A program made the position numbers and the translations under genes. Below are positions 12,001-24,717 of a DNA stretch of 64,000 nucleotides, in pieces. The notes beneath the pieces were generated by a model that was not told where the DNA came from, made no database searches, and was given only the letters and a program-made list of their open reading frames with translations. The DNA is from Trichoplax sp. H2 (Eukaryota > Placozoa > Uniplacotomia > Trichoplacea). Position 1 is the stretch's first letter. The number at the start of each line of letters is the position of its first letter. Where the stretch lies: the NCBI GenBank assembly GCA_003344405.1, contig NOWV01000025.1, forward strand, positions 62,001 through 126,000. The letters run 5' to 3'.

Positions 12001-13053
12001 CATTATGCATAAGCGCATTTTAATCTAGTAGCGGTTTGAATTATCCATAAATGCATTCCTAGATTTATCACAATTAGCTATATCATAACTAGTACACATA
12101 ACTTACATATTTAGATTTCATTTACGTTATTTAATATAATCATCAATACTTTTTAATGCAAAATCAATTACATTGGTACCACGCTATTACGGGTTTTTAC
12201 CGTATGCGCGAGTAAAACCCCTCCAAAAGTACTTCATTCGATATCTTAGATTGAGTAAAAAGGACGGACTAAATACATTGTCGTCTATAGCCAGAAATGC
12301 CACATTTGATACTCTTTCAGTGACCCAATCAGTTATACCCATGCGAGTAAAATACCTTAATGGAAGGATTTCACTGCATATCTTAAATTGAGTGGGTTGT
12401 AGGCAGCATATACGAGTATATCATAATCACTGAGAAGGATCTCATTGAACATTATTTTAATGGCTAAGTAATTATACTGTATATACATACGTACATACTG
12501 TCAAAAATAAAATACTCTCGTCAATCATAACCTTGACAGCGATTTAGCTAAAATTAAGCAAACTAATAACGAAGAGGAAATTTACTACTGGAAGTAACCA
12601 TATAAGAAAAATGAGTTACGAAGTCTGGACATCATGGTGATCGTGAATAGTAAAATGATTATTTACATTAGATTAAAAATAAATGATTACAGGCCCCAAA
12701 TTTTGTATACAACTTAATATAGCTACTTTTTAAAACATTATTTTGTATAGTTAATTTATAATTGCAAGAACATATTACAAATCATCCTTGCTGATGCTTA
12801 GTATTTATTTATTAATTTATGAATTAACCAATAATTACAATCTAACCGCAGCAAACCCCGATAAAAAAAATACCCAAAGGTAGAGACAGGTACTGCCACT
12901 TTAGTCTAGTTATTATACGATTGGCTGCACTTAGTATATTGGTTAATTTTTATAAGGATATTTTACAACATTATCCAAGTTCAGTTCTGTAAGAAAACTA
13001 CAGCTCAGAAAGAGTCAAAAATTAATAAATATTAGGAAATAATTGATTCAGCC
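12001..13053. other. Upstream region of the GABA-B-like receptor gene
   Basis: AT-rich non-coding DNA with no coherent coding exon. Two similar stretches near 12190-12240 and 12340-12390 (GCGAGTAAAA..CTTA..TTCATTCGATATCTTA-like) suggest a local duplication. The proximal promoter of the receptor gene is expected in the last few hundred bases, but no diagnostic element was recognised. Confidence 0.4.
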
Positions 13054-16000
13054 ATGGCAAGGATAGGATGTTATCTATTAATTGGTTGTCTATGTCTGCT
13101 ATTAATTGATCTTAGCTATAGTCAAGCGGAAAAGAGATCGATTCGAGTCGGAACATTTCTTCCTATGACAGGCCCTTTGGCTGTCGGATTAATTGTGGTG
13201 CCTGCTTTAAATATGGCCTTAAAAGATATTAATGGTAATAATTCCATACTACCAGGATATATATTGGAATCAAAGTATCAAAATACTGAAGTTAGTATTA
13301 ATCGGCTTTATTCACATATTTAGAAGATGATTTTAAATTTTTCATATATTATTAAGCTACATCTCCTGAGATACCTTGAGAAAAAATTAACCGCACAATA
13401 TCTTTTTCATAAGATTGAATACAGTAGCGCTATTTCATTATTGTCATCAAGGAATAAGCTTGCAAGGGAATTATTTCAAATATTTAATGGAAAGGACATA
13501 CTATACTGTCTTGTAAAGTAACTCCATAACACAGTGCATTAAATAGCTCATGTCCACACAAAAATGAAAACCATCAATATTCTGTTATAGTTTACCGCCA
13601 AGTACGGTACTATATTTACGCTTACTTTTCAATCCGTTGTAACTGCAGCACTCACCTATTTAATATAATCGTGAAATATAGTGCGATCCGGGTATAGGAA
13701 CCAAAATATTGTACGATTTTTTGTACGCTAAAAATAAAACCACCATCATCTTTGGACCTGGATGCTCACCGGTCGCACGGCCTGTTGCTGAAACTGCTAA
13801 ATTGTACAACCTAGCTCAGGTTAGCAATGGTATTGGATGCTTTCAACTTTTAGTCATTCGAACTCATCGATAATCACTATAACATGAATATTAGAATTGG
13901 GTACCACTACATTAACTTCAAGATCTACGCGTAATTTAGCATAAAATCTTTCTTTTCTGTAATAAAAATTGATTTAGGTTTCCTACGCTGCTTCATCGCC
14001 CGCACTATCAGATCGCAATAAGTACTCATCATTTTATCGTCTGTATCCCAGTGAGTCATCCTTCAATGCACCAAGATTGGCCCTCGTTAAATATTTTGAA
14101 TGGAAGACAGTAGCTACTATTCATCAAACCGCCGATGTTTTCTCCTTATCCATGAAAGAAATGATTGAATCTTTTCAATCCAATAATATTACTGTACTTG
14201 CTAGCGAACAAATATCTGATGATCAAGATCCAGCTGTTTCCATACAGTATATAAAGGCAAATTAAACAAAATTTGATAAGGTTGCAATAATTAATGCGTT
14301 AATTAATCGATATGTCATGCGTTATGTGATTTTTTTCAAAGAATAAAGACGCGCGAATAATCCTCCTTAGCTCTTATGAAGATCTAGCTCGAAAAATCGT
14401 TTGTTCAGTATGTCTTTTAGAGTAGTTTACCACGTAATAACCTTTTTCAAAGCCTTAGCTTAAAATTAGACGAACTAAATCTACCGCTAATTCGACCGGA
14501 TTACATTTATAAGTACAACAATTTACCAGTATAAATAGACATGTTTCACTGGCTCTAGGCTACCAGAAATGGACTCATGACGTTAAAACATGTCTGGTTT
14601 TTCATGGGTTGGTATAGCGATAATTGGTGGAGCGTTGCAGATCCTAATGTCGAATGTAGCCCACAAGAAATGATGGATGCTATGGGGAATATTACCGCAT
14701 TTTCTGTTAGCTATCTAGCTAACATTAGTGATACTAGGATGACCAGCACAGGAATGGTAAGTTATGACATTTGATGAGTACTTTCATGTGTTTTAGAAAT
14801 TAATATTACATGTAGCAGGTCAATTATGACGTATTAATGCATCTTTAAAATAGTTAATAATAATAAATGATCCTTTTCAAGCAGAAATTACTAAATCTGA
14901 TTGCTAGACTTTCGTACATGATCACAATTTATAAATTAAGATTATCAAGTGTATAAGTCTATACTACCAGATGAAAGTTTCCATCTTAAATTAATTAAAA
15001 GAATGTCGGACTTTTGATATGAGATTCTTGACAGTACATGTACAAATTTAAACCAGCTATATCAAAAGAGGTGAAAGTCCAATTACTTAAATTAGGAAAA
15101 TATCAGCTCATCATTTGATATTAAATGTATCAATATACATCCAATCACCTTTTATTCCAAATTTTAGTTTTCATCAATTATAACTGAATATTTTTTTCAG
15201 TCTGCTTCAACATTTCAAAGTATTTATGACAAGGAAGCGTACAAGTTATATAACCGTTCTGGTTGGAACACAGCTGGCTTTGCATGGGATGCTTTTTGGA
15301 CGATTGCTTTCGCTTTAGATGGAGCAGAAAAGCAGTTATCTAGACAGTCGCCTCCCGCTCATCTTTACCAATTTGATTATAATAACACACTAATAGGAGA
15401 TACTATCCACGATAATCTCAAGGCAACCAATTTCTTAGGAGTTACGGTTAGTCTGTCTCGATTTGACTCATTTTTGGTTATCAAGTATCAGTTATAAAGC
15501 TTACTATCATTTTAATTTTAGCATGATATATTTTCAATGTAGTAGTGTACAAGGAAATTAGAGTAATTAGAGCAATTTCTACAAATCTGTATGTATCCAT
15601 TACTTGTAACGTTATTTCTATGCTTTCGTCTACACACGCGATTATTTTCCAGAAGGAAAACTAAATACAGTTTGAGTAGTCTATATAAGATCTTTCTATA
15701 CTCTTTATCCTATGATGTTGTTTCTATACTTTCCTCAACAGGCGAGTTTAGTTGTTCCTTTAAAAATCTGTGCAGTTAGAATCATCATGTAACGTTACCT
15801 CTGTACTTTCATCTACAGGCGAGGCTAGTTTTCAAAAAGAAAAAAATGAATGCAGTTAGAGTAATCTGCAGTATAAATCTCTACATATACTTTACCATAC
15901 AATATTACTTGTATACTTTTGCCTATAGGCGAGTTGTAGTTTTTACAAAGAAACTAGTAAATTTAGAGTAATTTATAAATCTCTGTGTATCCTTTCCAAA

Positions 16001-19000
16001 CTCAACATAGCTTTGCCTACAGCAGAGTCTAATTCCAGAAAGAGACTAGTGCAGTTAAAGTAGTCTATACACATCTTGTATATATTCTCTGCAATTATTT
16101 CGGAAAGAAATTAGTGATATTAAAGTAATCCACGCATCTTATATATCCTCTACAGCTAATTCTAGGAAGAAAGTTTTGCAGTTAGATTAACTTATGCATC
16201 CTATATATATTCCATCATCTAACCTTGCTTCTATACTGTCGTCTAGGGAAAAGTTCAATTTTCAGAAAAAGGTGAACGAATTATGACCAGTACCATTCAG
16301 CAATATCAAGGTACCAAATGATATACTGTACACATTTCGATTCAAATTTTATAAGAATGCTCCATTGCTGATGATATCGACACTTATGCTTTACAATATA
16401 ATTATAATAACCATTCTATTAGATGGCCGATTTGTACTGATCGCTATGTACGAACCAACTGATAATCGCTTGCAAAGAATACCCGATAGTAGAATTACAT
16501 GGCCGAATAACGGTATTGCAAATTGAATGATTGAACTAAACTTGCGCGGGTTGTAGATAGAAAACAGTTATAAACTACCTATCCTGTATAGTAGTTGGCT
16601 TTTAATTCATGAGTAGATGCGTATTTATTCTTGATAATAACCTTTTGGATAACTGCCTAACTCGGTGTATAGAATTTAGAAAATTAACGTACTAAATTGA
16701 TGTTGTTGCTTTTAATTACTGTATAATTGGGTAATACAAAAATTGGCTATGCATCTCAGGTTCAAAACCTGTCGATTCTGTCTATATTCAAATCCAAGAC
16801 AAGGAAGTTAGTCAGCCACTCTTCTTTTCAGTGGTACTAATTTTGATTGCATGTGTGGCAATGGCCATCTTTTTCCTAAATATCAACATTCGATATCGTC
16901 ATGTAAGGTAAGTTGTATATTTCAACTATAATATTTCATTCGGTTATCAAGTTCAAGTTTAAGTTGAGTACAAGAAAAGGCTAAAAGAAGTGTGTAATTA
17001 AAATTAAGGCTAAGAAAACATTATGGTTAAATTACTGCTATAATTGACCCGTCAAATACCTTAGACTTGAAGAAAGAATTTATATCATGGTGTTTTGTCT
17101 AATTTTTAAACTTTTACTTGTAGTCCGCATAGGGTAACTTTACTTTTCTCATATAACCAGAAATCTTTTCACTTCATCGTAACATTCCATGTCGTCTTCT
17201 ATTTCCATGATTATCCTGGAAAATATTATTTATCATTTCAATGTCCTTGACCATTATAGATTCATTAAAATGTCCAGCCCCAACATGAATAATTTGATTA
17301 TCCTCGGTTCCGTAACAACTTATATAGGTGTTTTAATATTTGGTATGGATTTTGTACCTTTGAAGGAGTATCAGTCCCTATGTAAAGTAAGTATTTATAC
17401 TTTGTGTACTGCATATATCCATTTACAGTTATTTCTTCTTTAGTAGAGTTGATGCACATATTACTATGTATTGAAATGAATTAACACATATGTGGATGAT
17501 CTCTCTTCTTTGTCACTCTATTGCAAGAGAATTGGATAAATGTTGATGAACGATTTTCATTTCTACCCTAGGCACGTATTTGGCTCATCAGTCTTGGCTT
17601 TTCATTTGCTTTCGGTGCTATGTTTTTCAAAACATGGCGAGTTCATAAAATATTTGCTAACTTGACAGCGAAGAAAGTAGTAAGTTTATCATCTTGTAAT
17701 CGCTTATGGCTACAATACCGTAGCCAGTAATCATACCTTGTCTTCATTTACGTATATTTTACTCTTCGAAAATACCGCTCACAACTAACAAGGACATCAA
17801 TCTATTCCATAATAGGCCATTCGTGATAGCCAATTATTACTACGTGTTGGTGTCCTAATTGTTATAGATGTCACCGTTCTTCTTGTATGGGAACTGATCG
17901 ATCCTCTACAAAGTGGTTATGAATTCCTACCACCTTATGTGAGTAGATTTCTCCAAACACGTAGTAAAACTTGCAATCATAGAAATCAACAATTCATTTT
18001 GCCATCTTACTATAAAACTAATAACATAGTCCAAATGAAATGAAATGATGATTATGAATAGAGCAACGTTAGTTACAGTATAATCAGTAGAGGAAAAAAA
18101 GAGACTGTAATCGTAGAACTGATTATCTACCCGAAGGGAATTGCAATCGATAATTTTTTTTATGAACAGCCTTTGCCAGGTAACTCTGACGTTCTTATAC
18201 GCGAAAGGCTAAAAACCTGCAGATGCCAGCGAGAAGTAATCTGGATTGCGATTATCGTCAGTTATAAGGGTTTATTGCTACTGTTTGGGCTTTTTCTGGC
18301 ATGGGAGACTAGAAAAGTTGCTATTAATGCTCTAAACGATTCCAAAAATATTGGCTTATGCGTTTACGCCGTCGCTGCTACCTGTGCAGTGATAACACCA
18401 ATAGTCTTGACTACTGGCCATTTACCAAATGTACAATATGCATTCTTCGCTTTGGCTATTATTTTTTGCGCCACCATAAATTTACTTGAATAAATAGAGA
18501 CATATTAAGATAATATACTTGGCTATATGCTACAAGTATATGAAAGGTATACCGGTATACTGTAGGTTATAAATTATTGTCAGTCGATATATCTTTGATA
18601 GTTTAGTCTTCAATGATAATGTTGACATTTTGTGCTCGCGTTGGATTGGTAATTTGAACGCTATTTCTTAATAATTCAGTCAAGTAAATAAATCATGGAA
18701 CCCTTTAGATACGATGAACAGTATAGTAGTTGTTATTCTGATAGATGATTAGGATTAAAGAAGAGCACCAGTTAATATACTTCATTCGATAGAACTTCGC
18801 CGATTACATTAACATACACGTGATAACAACAAATTATGCGTATTTATTTTACATGGAGAAGCCAGCTCATTTATAATTACAGTATAACTCGTTTAACTTT
18901 CTCAGATCTGGTCTTGAGATAAATTTAACATGCTGTTGTGAAATTGCGTATCATTTATGCTAGAAATTGATATGCAGTATATGTAATTTGATTTTCAATA

Positions 19001-19991
19001 ACTTGAATTACTGTTACACATAAACTGGCAATTGAGGAAATGTTAAATAGTAGCGACGAATGGACAATTTACCTTAATCTAAAAAGCTGTTAGTCTGTTG
19101 CAAGCTAGCTATTCGTGTACTGATTGAATATCTCTACTTGGATGTTCAATCAGAAATAGCTAAAATCAAATTGATAACTTAACTTAATGGGAGAAGTTAC
19201 TAGCGTATTGCAGGTTGGCTACTGATTTGATATCTTCTACTTAGATATTTAATCAGAAATGATATAAGTGTTGCTTTGATGGTGAGAAAGTTACAACTGT
19301 CATTGATTATCTTAGATGGCATGATAGCCTATACGTTAAATACTTATTTGAATACATACAGTATCGTTGCAATGGCCCTTCCGTGATATATAAAGATTAA
19401 AATTATCTCCATGTTTGGTGCTTGCATAAAAGCGCATCATTTCGAGTAGATTATATTACGGGTACTTTCTCTATTTTTCGATTTGCGCGGTTGACTAATG
19501 GATTCATTGAGTATTTTGACCATTTTCTCTGCTAAACATGAAATAGCTACAAAGTTATTCACTTTCATTATTAATAGGTAACAAGGTTGTCTAAGAGTAA
19601 AAAACGTGGTGGTGCTAGTCTCAGAAATAGTATGAAACGATCGCTATCGATGCATAGCCAGAAGGATGGCGGCGTTTCCGTCTCGCAGGGTTCTAACGTT
19701 GTTGACGTTAACATCGAAAATGCGAAACTAAAAAAGTTATTTATCGAGGTATGTACTACATTCTATGTGCATAATTGATATAATCTTAGCAACTTTCTGT
19801 TTCCTAGAAAGCAGTAAAATAAAATAATCATTTACTTTATTAATCCGGCTACTCTCTTGGTAAGCGGGAATGATGGCAATGCTACTATCTTAACAAAATT
19901 AATGTAATTACAGAAAGAAAATCAAATTATGTTCATGCAACGAGAATTGCAGTTGTACCAGGAAGATGAACAAAAGAAGAGTCAAGATTGA
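13054..19991 (+). CDS. GABBR-like: GABA-B type metabotropic receptor (class C GPCR)
   Basis: Plasma-membrane receptor with a signal peptide (MARIGCYLLIGCLCLLLIDL), a Venus-flytrap domain and seven helices. Exons: 13054-13290, 13414-13512 (least certain), 13682-13819, 13978-14256, 14342-14407, 14559-14756, 15201-15446, 16247-16310, 16423-16512, 16760-16907, 17260-17386, 17572-17679, 17816-17938, 18170-18493; tail exons 19578-19748 and 19914-19991. Family blocks: CDPGIGTKILYDFLY, GPGCSPVARPVAE, SYAASSPALS, DARIILLSSYEDLARKIVC, VWFFMGWYSDNWW, HVRFIKMSSPNMNNL, ARIWLISLGFSFAFGAMFFK, YKGLLLLFGLFLAWETRKV. Through 18493 the product is 748 residues. An in-frame TAA at 18491-18493 falls just after helix 7, while the two later exons encode a basic stretch and a GABA-B-like coiled coil. 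The linking exon was not found. Intron 4 seems to use a GC donor (14257). Family certain, ligand unproven. Confidence 0.88.
15570..16246 (+). repeat. Decayed tandem copies abutting receptor exon 8
   Basis: Intron 7 of the receptor contains about six diverged units spaced 75-110 bp. Each has a pyrimidine-rich stretch and an AG followed by a purine-rich block, e.g. TTTCATCTACAGGCGAGGCT near 15808. Markers lie near 15627, 15733, 15811, 15921 and 16015, with poorer ones near 16085 and 16150. The series ends at the real acceptor and start of exon 8 (CTGTCGTCTAGGGAAAAGTT), which looks like another member. The copies do not keep an open frame. Confidence 0.6.
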
Positions 19992-20770
19992 AAATGTTGA
20001 GCAGACTGCTACTACTAGCAATACTTAAAAGTAATTAATTATTCACACTAACAGAGTTGAACTTCAATTTTATGCATCTCCTTAACCAACAATCATTACT
20101 ACATCACTTGCAAAATGACTGCTTGCATGAATAGTGTAATTTGATACATTCCCATCAAGTGATGTTTTAGCTATGTTGCATTAGCTTAAACGTAGGCTAA
20201 ACATGATTCGGTGCTATAGTAGATGAATGGCGTAGATTTAGCATTATTGTAAGTTACAGGGGGGCTACTGTGCATTATGGACGTAATATAACGCCAGATA
20301 AGTAGAAATTTTTGTTCGGTTACTCGCAATAATTGAATTCATTGATTACATCCACCACAGTAAAATTCTTTTTATTTTCTCTGCAATTATGGAAGTTTAT
20401 CACAAATTTTTGACAATAAAGGAGTATTATTTCTTGATATTATATCTCGATCAACTAATACTCTATACATACAGTTGTTTCCAAATTAAAATGTATCACT
20501 AGTTGAACGAATTACAAGGATAATAATATAATTATGGTTGACCATCTATGCAAATTGTGAAGAATAAAAGCAACGAAATTTATCCATTGTCTAATTTTCA
20601 TTGACTTTCCTAAATATATCAATACTTCCCATTTCTGAGCAGTATAAGGTGCTCTACAATGTTGCATAACGTTGCAACTATTTGTCAGATAACGCAATAG
20701 TTCTACCGAGACATGATTGTTCCTAGGGTAATACCAACCTAAGTCTAGTTTAGTTAACTTACCATCAAGA
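19992..20770. other. Convergent 3' flanks, receptor and SR-factor genes
   Basis: Spacer of 0.8 kb between stop codons facing each other. AATAAA at 20415-20420 on the + strand could serve the receptor transcript; TTTATT runs near 20368-20378 could serve the opposite gene. A 61-codon minus-strand frame at 20512-20697 has no recognisable features. Confidence 0.45.
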
Positions 20771-23700
20771 TCAATTCTCAGGAGATAAAGAGCGCGATCT
20801 TGATGCAGACTGTATCGGAGATCGAGATGCCGATCTGCGTGGACTATAACGTGATCCTCCCTTTCTTGGACTGGGAGAACGCCTGGGAGAATAAGATCTT
20901 CGTGGGCTACGAGAACGAGAGTGTCTGCGTGGACTGCGTGAGCGAGAATTGCTATAACGCTGACGGGAGCGTGATCTGATTAACAAAATCGGTAAGATAC
21001 TCGTTATTGCATGTCTACAATCATACTGAAGATAAACAGTGTACAATTTACCGGTGACGAGGAGACGCTGATCTTCTTCGTGGTGAGCGCGAGCGCGAGC
21101 GTGAGCGTGATCGTCGACGATCCTTAAATGATTAAACAACATATTTAGCAATGAATTCAATTTTACATCACACTATACTGAATACGCATGTTACCAGCCC
21201 AATCAAAAATGGTCATATCATAATCATAGCATAATTTATGCGATGTATACAACCAGTTTGAAGTATGGTACGATTAGATTGTCGGAAGTAATCCAGTATA
21301 ACGATTGGTTTATACCAATACATGATACCGTGTAAACGTTTTATCTACAGAAAATGATGCCACTAGGACCAACTACAACGGCAAGCAAAGTGTTAACCAA
21401 AACAAGACAGATACAGCAGGTATGCAAGTCAGTAACTAGTCATGGTACGTGTTAAAGCTTATTAAGCGAGCCCACCAAAATAACCAAATTTCGTATCTAG
21501 TATTGGCCATCTATTTTAGTTTTACAAGATAACGAACGCATTAGCCACTCAACACCATACCAATCAACTAGCAACTAGAAGTGCTACTTAATGGAAGTGT
21601 GATATCAACTCGGAACCAAATGTCTCTTTGACTACATTGCTACGCTAATGAGCAATCCTGCGATGGCGAGATATGCAATAGGGGTCCCCAATACTGCTGA
21701 ACGATAAGTAATACCACCACCAAGCATGCATTTTTTACGATATGATCGTGGAGGACATGTCGTTCATGGCCACCAACGTGGTTGTATGAGTTTGACTGTC
21801 AACTCTGTATTCTATACGATCACAAAAATACGTTAAGGTAATTTTTACATCTAGTAAAAACGGAAGTTGGAATTTTCTTACATAGTCTATTACAAAGCAG
21901 ACCGTTTTAATAGCGCCAAAAATATAGCACGATATTGCAAAGGCAGCGTCTTAGTAATCTAAGTAGATGTACTGTGCAGTTCAAGAAATCGCTCACTGAT
22001 GCATCATCATCTAGCCATGACACGATAATCAGTTCAAAAAAATTGGACTATGGCAGTTGCCCAACTTTCACAAATTGGCAAGATTTAAAAGAAGCTTGCT
22101 CAATCAACACTGCCATATCTTTGTTAAGCAATACATGTCATGACAATTTTATCACGCCAATAAATTCGTCACCACCAAATAACTGCAAACGTGAAAATCA
22201 GTCGATTAGTATCTTACATTATATACTCCAAAAGTCAGTTATATTTATATTTACAAACTGCTACACTAGGTACTGAAGTTTTACTAAAAAAAATAGGCTT
22301 ATCCAGTTTGATCTTTCTCCCAATTGATTTTAAATGGATTTATCTTGGGTAAGAATCACCATATTGGCGGGTATTAATTGTCATTATTTTTGTACATCCA
22401 GTGTTAGTCAATTGGTTGCCATCTCAATGTGAAGGTATTTTTTTCTGGTCAATTACCAGCAATGTTTTCATGCACCAATTCAAGATCAGACATTCACCCA
22501 AATTTTGTTCAATGGCCATTCAATCAATTGTAGACTACTGCATCCAGTGGTTAATTATCATCAGTCAGTCCATTTGGCCATCAAGGATGAAGTTATGGCG
22601 ACGCGTTATTCAAGGAATTGATATAACATGATCGATATGTACTACTCTATTACAAGACTAGCTTTTGGCGACGATGTGCAATGTTAACCATGGCAACAAT
22701 ACCCAGGGCGATTGGTTTGGTCGCTATTTCAAGTTATCAATGTTGATGGAAAAGGAGAATTCTTTTCTGTAATCTTGTACAGGATTGTATGAGTATTGTA
22801 TAACGGAGATACGACGACAACAACTTGAATAGCGAAGGAGAATAATCCTACCGTACAGATACTACTGTAGAATGGATAACAGAAATACGCACTGCATTTT
22901 GGAGTATAGTAATTGTTGGGGTCATCAACACTTTTTTTGAACATTGTGACTTCTATCGACTGTCTACAAACTAGCAAGAATGCCACTGGAGTAATGAACT
23001 ACCAAAATGCTTCATCATTGCTCTAACAGTAGAAAATACTGCAAACTAAGTGTATCTCGCCAATCGAGTGACCCAAAATGATGTTCAAAAGTATTCATCA
23101 CAGTAACGCGCATAAAGTAGGCATTCATTGCCCAAATTAAAATGTCATGGTGATTGATTATATAGAACATGTCTACAAGAAGGATAATGAAAAGCATTGA
23201 AATGATGTATTTTTTGAGGGCACCATTACTATGATTAAGTTAATGGTCCGTATCACCGTTCTACCTCTGTCAATCGAACTTTTCTGCCGCATAATTCGGT
23301 ACCATCCAGGCGTTTTAAGGCATCTTTCATGTCGTCATACGTTGCGAAATCGACTACTCCTCGTCCTTCACCTAATTGTTTGTGAGCATCAGCAAAAGTT
23401 ACGTCGCCAGCTTGACGCATGTAATCTTTAATATCGCGCCAGGTAGCTCGGCTTGATAAATTGTTGATGACTAAACGCCATTCAGTATTACGAGGACGGC
23501 CAAAACGAGGTCTAAAGAGCAAATAAGAAGGTGTTATCAAAGGATATGCTATCCATAGTCATTGAAGAAGGCAACTTATTGAGCTAGATTCTTCATTGCT
23601 AATTGTACAAGTAATTTGTATCCTTGATCAGTTGTAAGGCGATTAACACTAGCATTGTACGGGCCACTTTTCTTGCACTGTGCAAACTGTTTTCATCGCT

Positions 23701-24717
23701 TTCCTTTGATGAAATAGAAAGGCAAATTCAATACGAGCACTTGTGCTATGTCTTTTCACTATTTTGGACTGGTGAAAAATGCCTTTTTTTCATATTGACG
23801 TAGACTGTATTGGATTTTGCTTTAACCTAGGGCATTCCTGACTAATGATAAAGAGGTTTTGAAGGATTTGGATACTTTCTTACTGACTGTACTGTATTAT
23901 AATCGATTGATTCCAACTAGGACTCTTTCTTGATCGAGACGGTTTTCCGACATGGATGTAGCACTTGGATACTGGATTTATCGTACTTTACATACAGAGG
24001 CAATGATGAAAATAACTATCGTCGTTCGGTGATGACTATCTGACTGGTAGGCAATCGTTGAATACGTGATAGTAGTGTAAAATACAATGATTATTAATAA
24101 AGTATGGATGGAAAAGGGGGGAAAATTGGATGGAATTTCTCAATAGAAATGCTTGGATGACCGAGCTTTGAACAACTCGAGCCTTTCCATGGTCGATGAT
24201 TGAAAGTAGTAAGCAAGTGTTTGTGGCTAAACTCGTTTGAAATGGGTATGATTTGTAGTGGATTCTGTTGCTATCCTATTCTATCTATCCAGTTTGTTGA
24301 AGAATGTTGTAAGAGAGAGGGAGGGAGGAAAAAAAAAACCCAAGACAAAGACTACAGGATGAAAGCGTTGCTACAACTATGGTAGTACCTTCCACCTCCA
24401 TTGCCACCACTACTTCCACCGCCACCGCCGCCACCGGAGCGACGATTGCCGGAGCTACTTCCTCCACCTCCTCCACCTCCTCGGCGGTCATCATAGCGAG
24501 TTCCTTTAGCAAATTCCACGATAACTCTTTCACCCATTAGATCACGATTATTGAGTTCATAAATAGCATCTTCAGCATCGCGAGGATCATCAAATTCGAC
24601 GAAACCGAAACCATTTTTCAATGTTACTTCGCGTATTTTACCAAATCCTCGAAAGAAATGCTCAACATCGCGTTCACGAGCACGATAACTCAATCGACCA
24701 ACATAGACACGAGTCAT
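20771..24717 (-). CDS. SRSF4/5/6-like: SR splicing factor, two RRMs (SRSF4/5/6 type)
   Basis: Nuclear pre-mRNA splicing regulator. Exons in transcript order: 24717-24389, 23511-23265, 21122-21052, 20975-20771; phases agree, 283 residues. RRM1 (residues about 2-75) shows RNP2 VYVGRL and RNP1 NGFGFVEF. A glycine/serine linker follows (about 78-109). RRM2 is a pseudo-RRM: WRLVINNLSS, then TWRDIKDYMRQAGDVTFADA, where most relatives carry SWQDLKD. Exons 3 and 4 encode the RS domain (RSRSRSRSPRRRS..., ending SRSRSLSPEN). Joining exon 2 to exon 3 needs donor GTAGAA at 23264, which restores the RS frame and gives VRLTEDRRRSRS, as in human SRSF6 (IRLIED). The alternative donor GTGATA seven bases later breaks the frame. 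Which of SRSF4, 5 or 6 it corresponds to cannot be decided; it may be the ancestor of all three. Confidence 0.93.
21123..23264 (-). other. Long intron of the SR-factor gene
   Basis: A 2.1-kb intron between the RRM2 and first RS exons. SR genes in many animals carry poison exons in such introns, but none could be identified by eye. Open frames on the + strand at 21935-22276 (113 codons) and 22401-22631 (76 codons) resemble nothing known to me and lack splice-phase support. Nothing else is evident. Confidence 0.4.

Noticed and set aside
20771-21160. Single minus-strand frame running through both RS exons
   Set aside because: It reads intron sequence (RSSPVNC-like and beyond) between two clean RS exons with GT-AG borders.
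21935-22631. Plus-strand frames of 113 and 76 codons in the SR-factor intron as a nested gene
   Set aside because: No family resemblance, no promoter or splice partners, composition like the surrounding intron.
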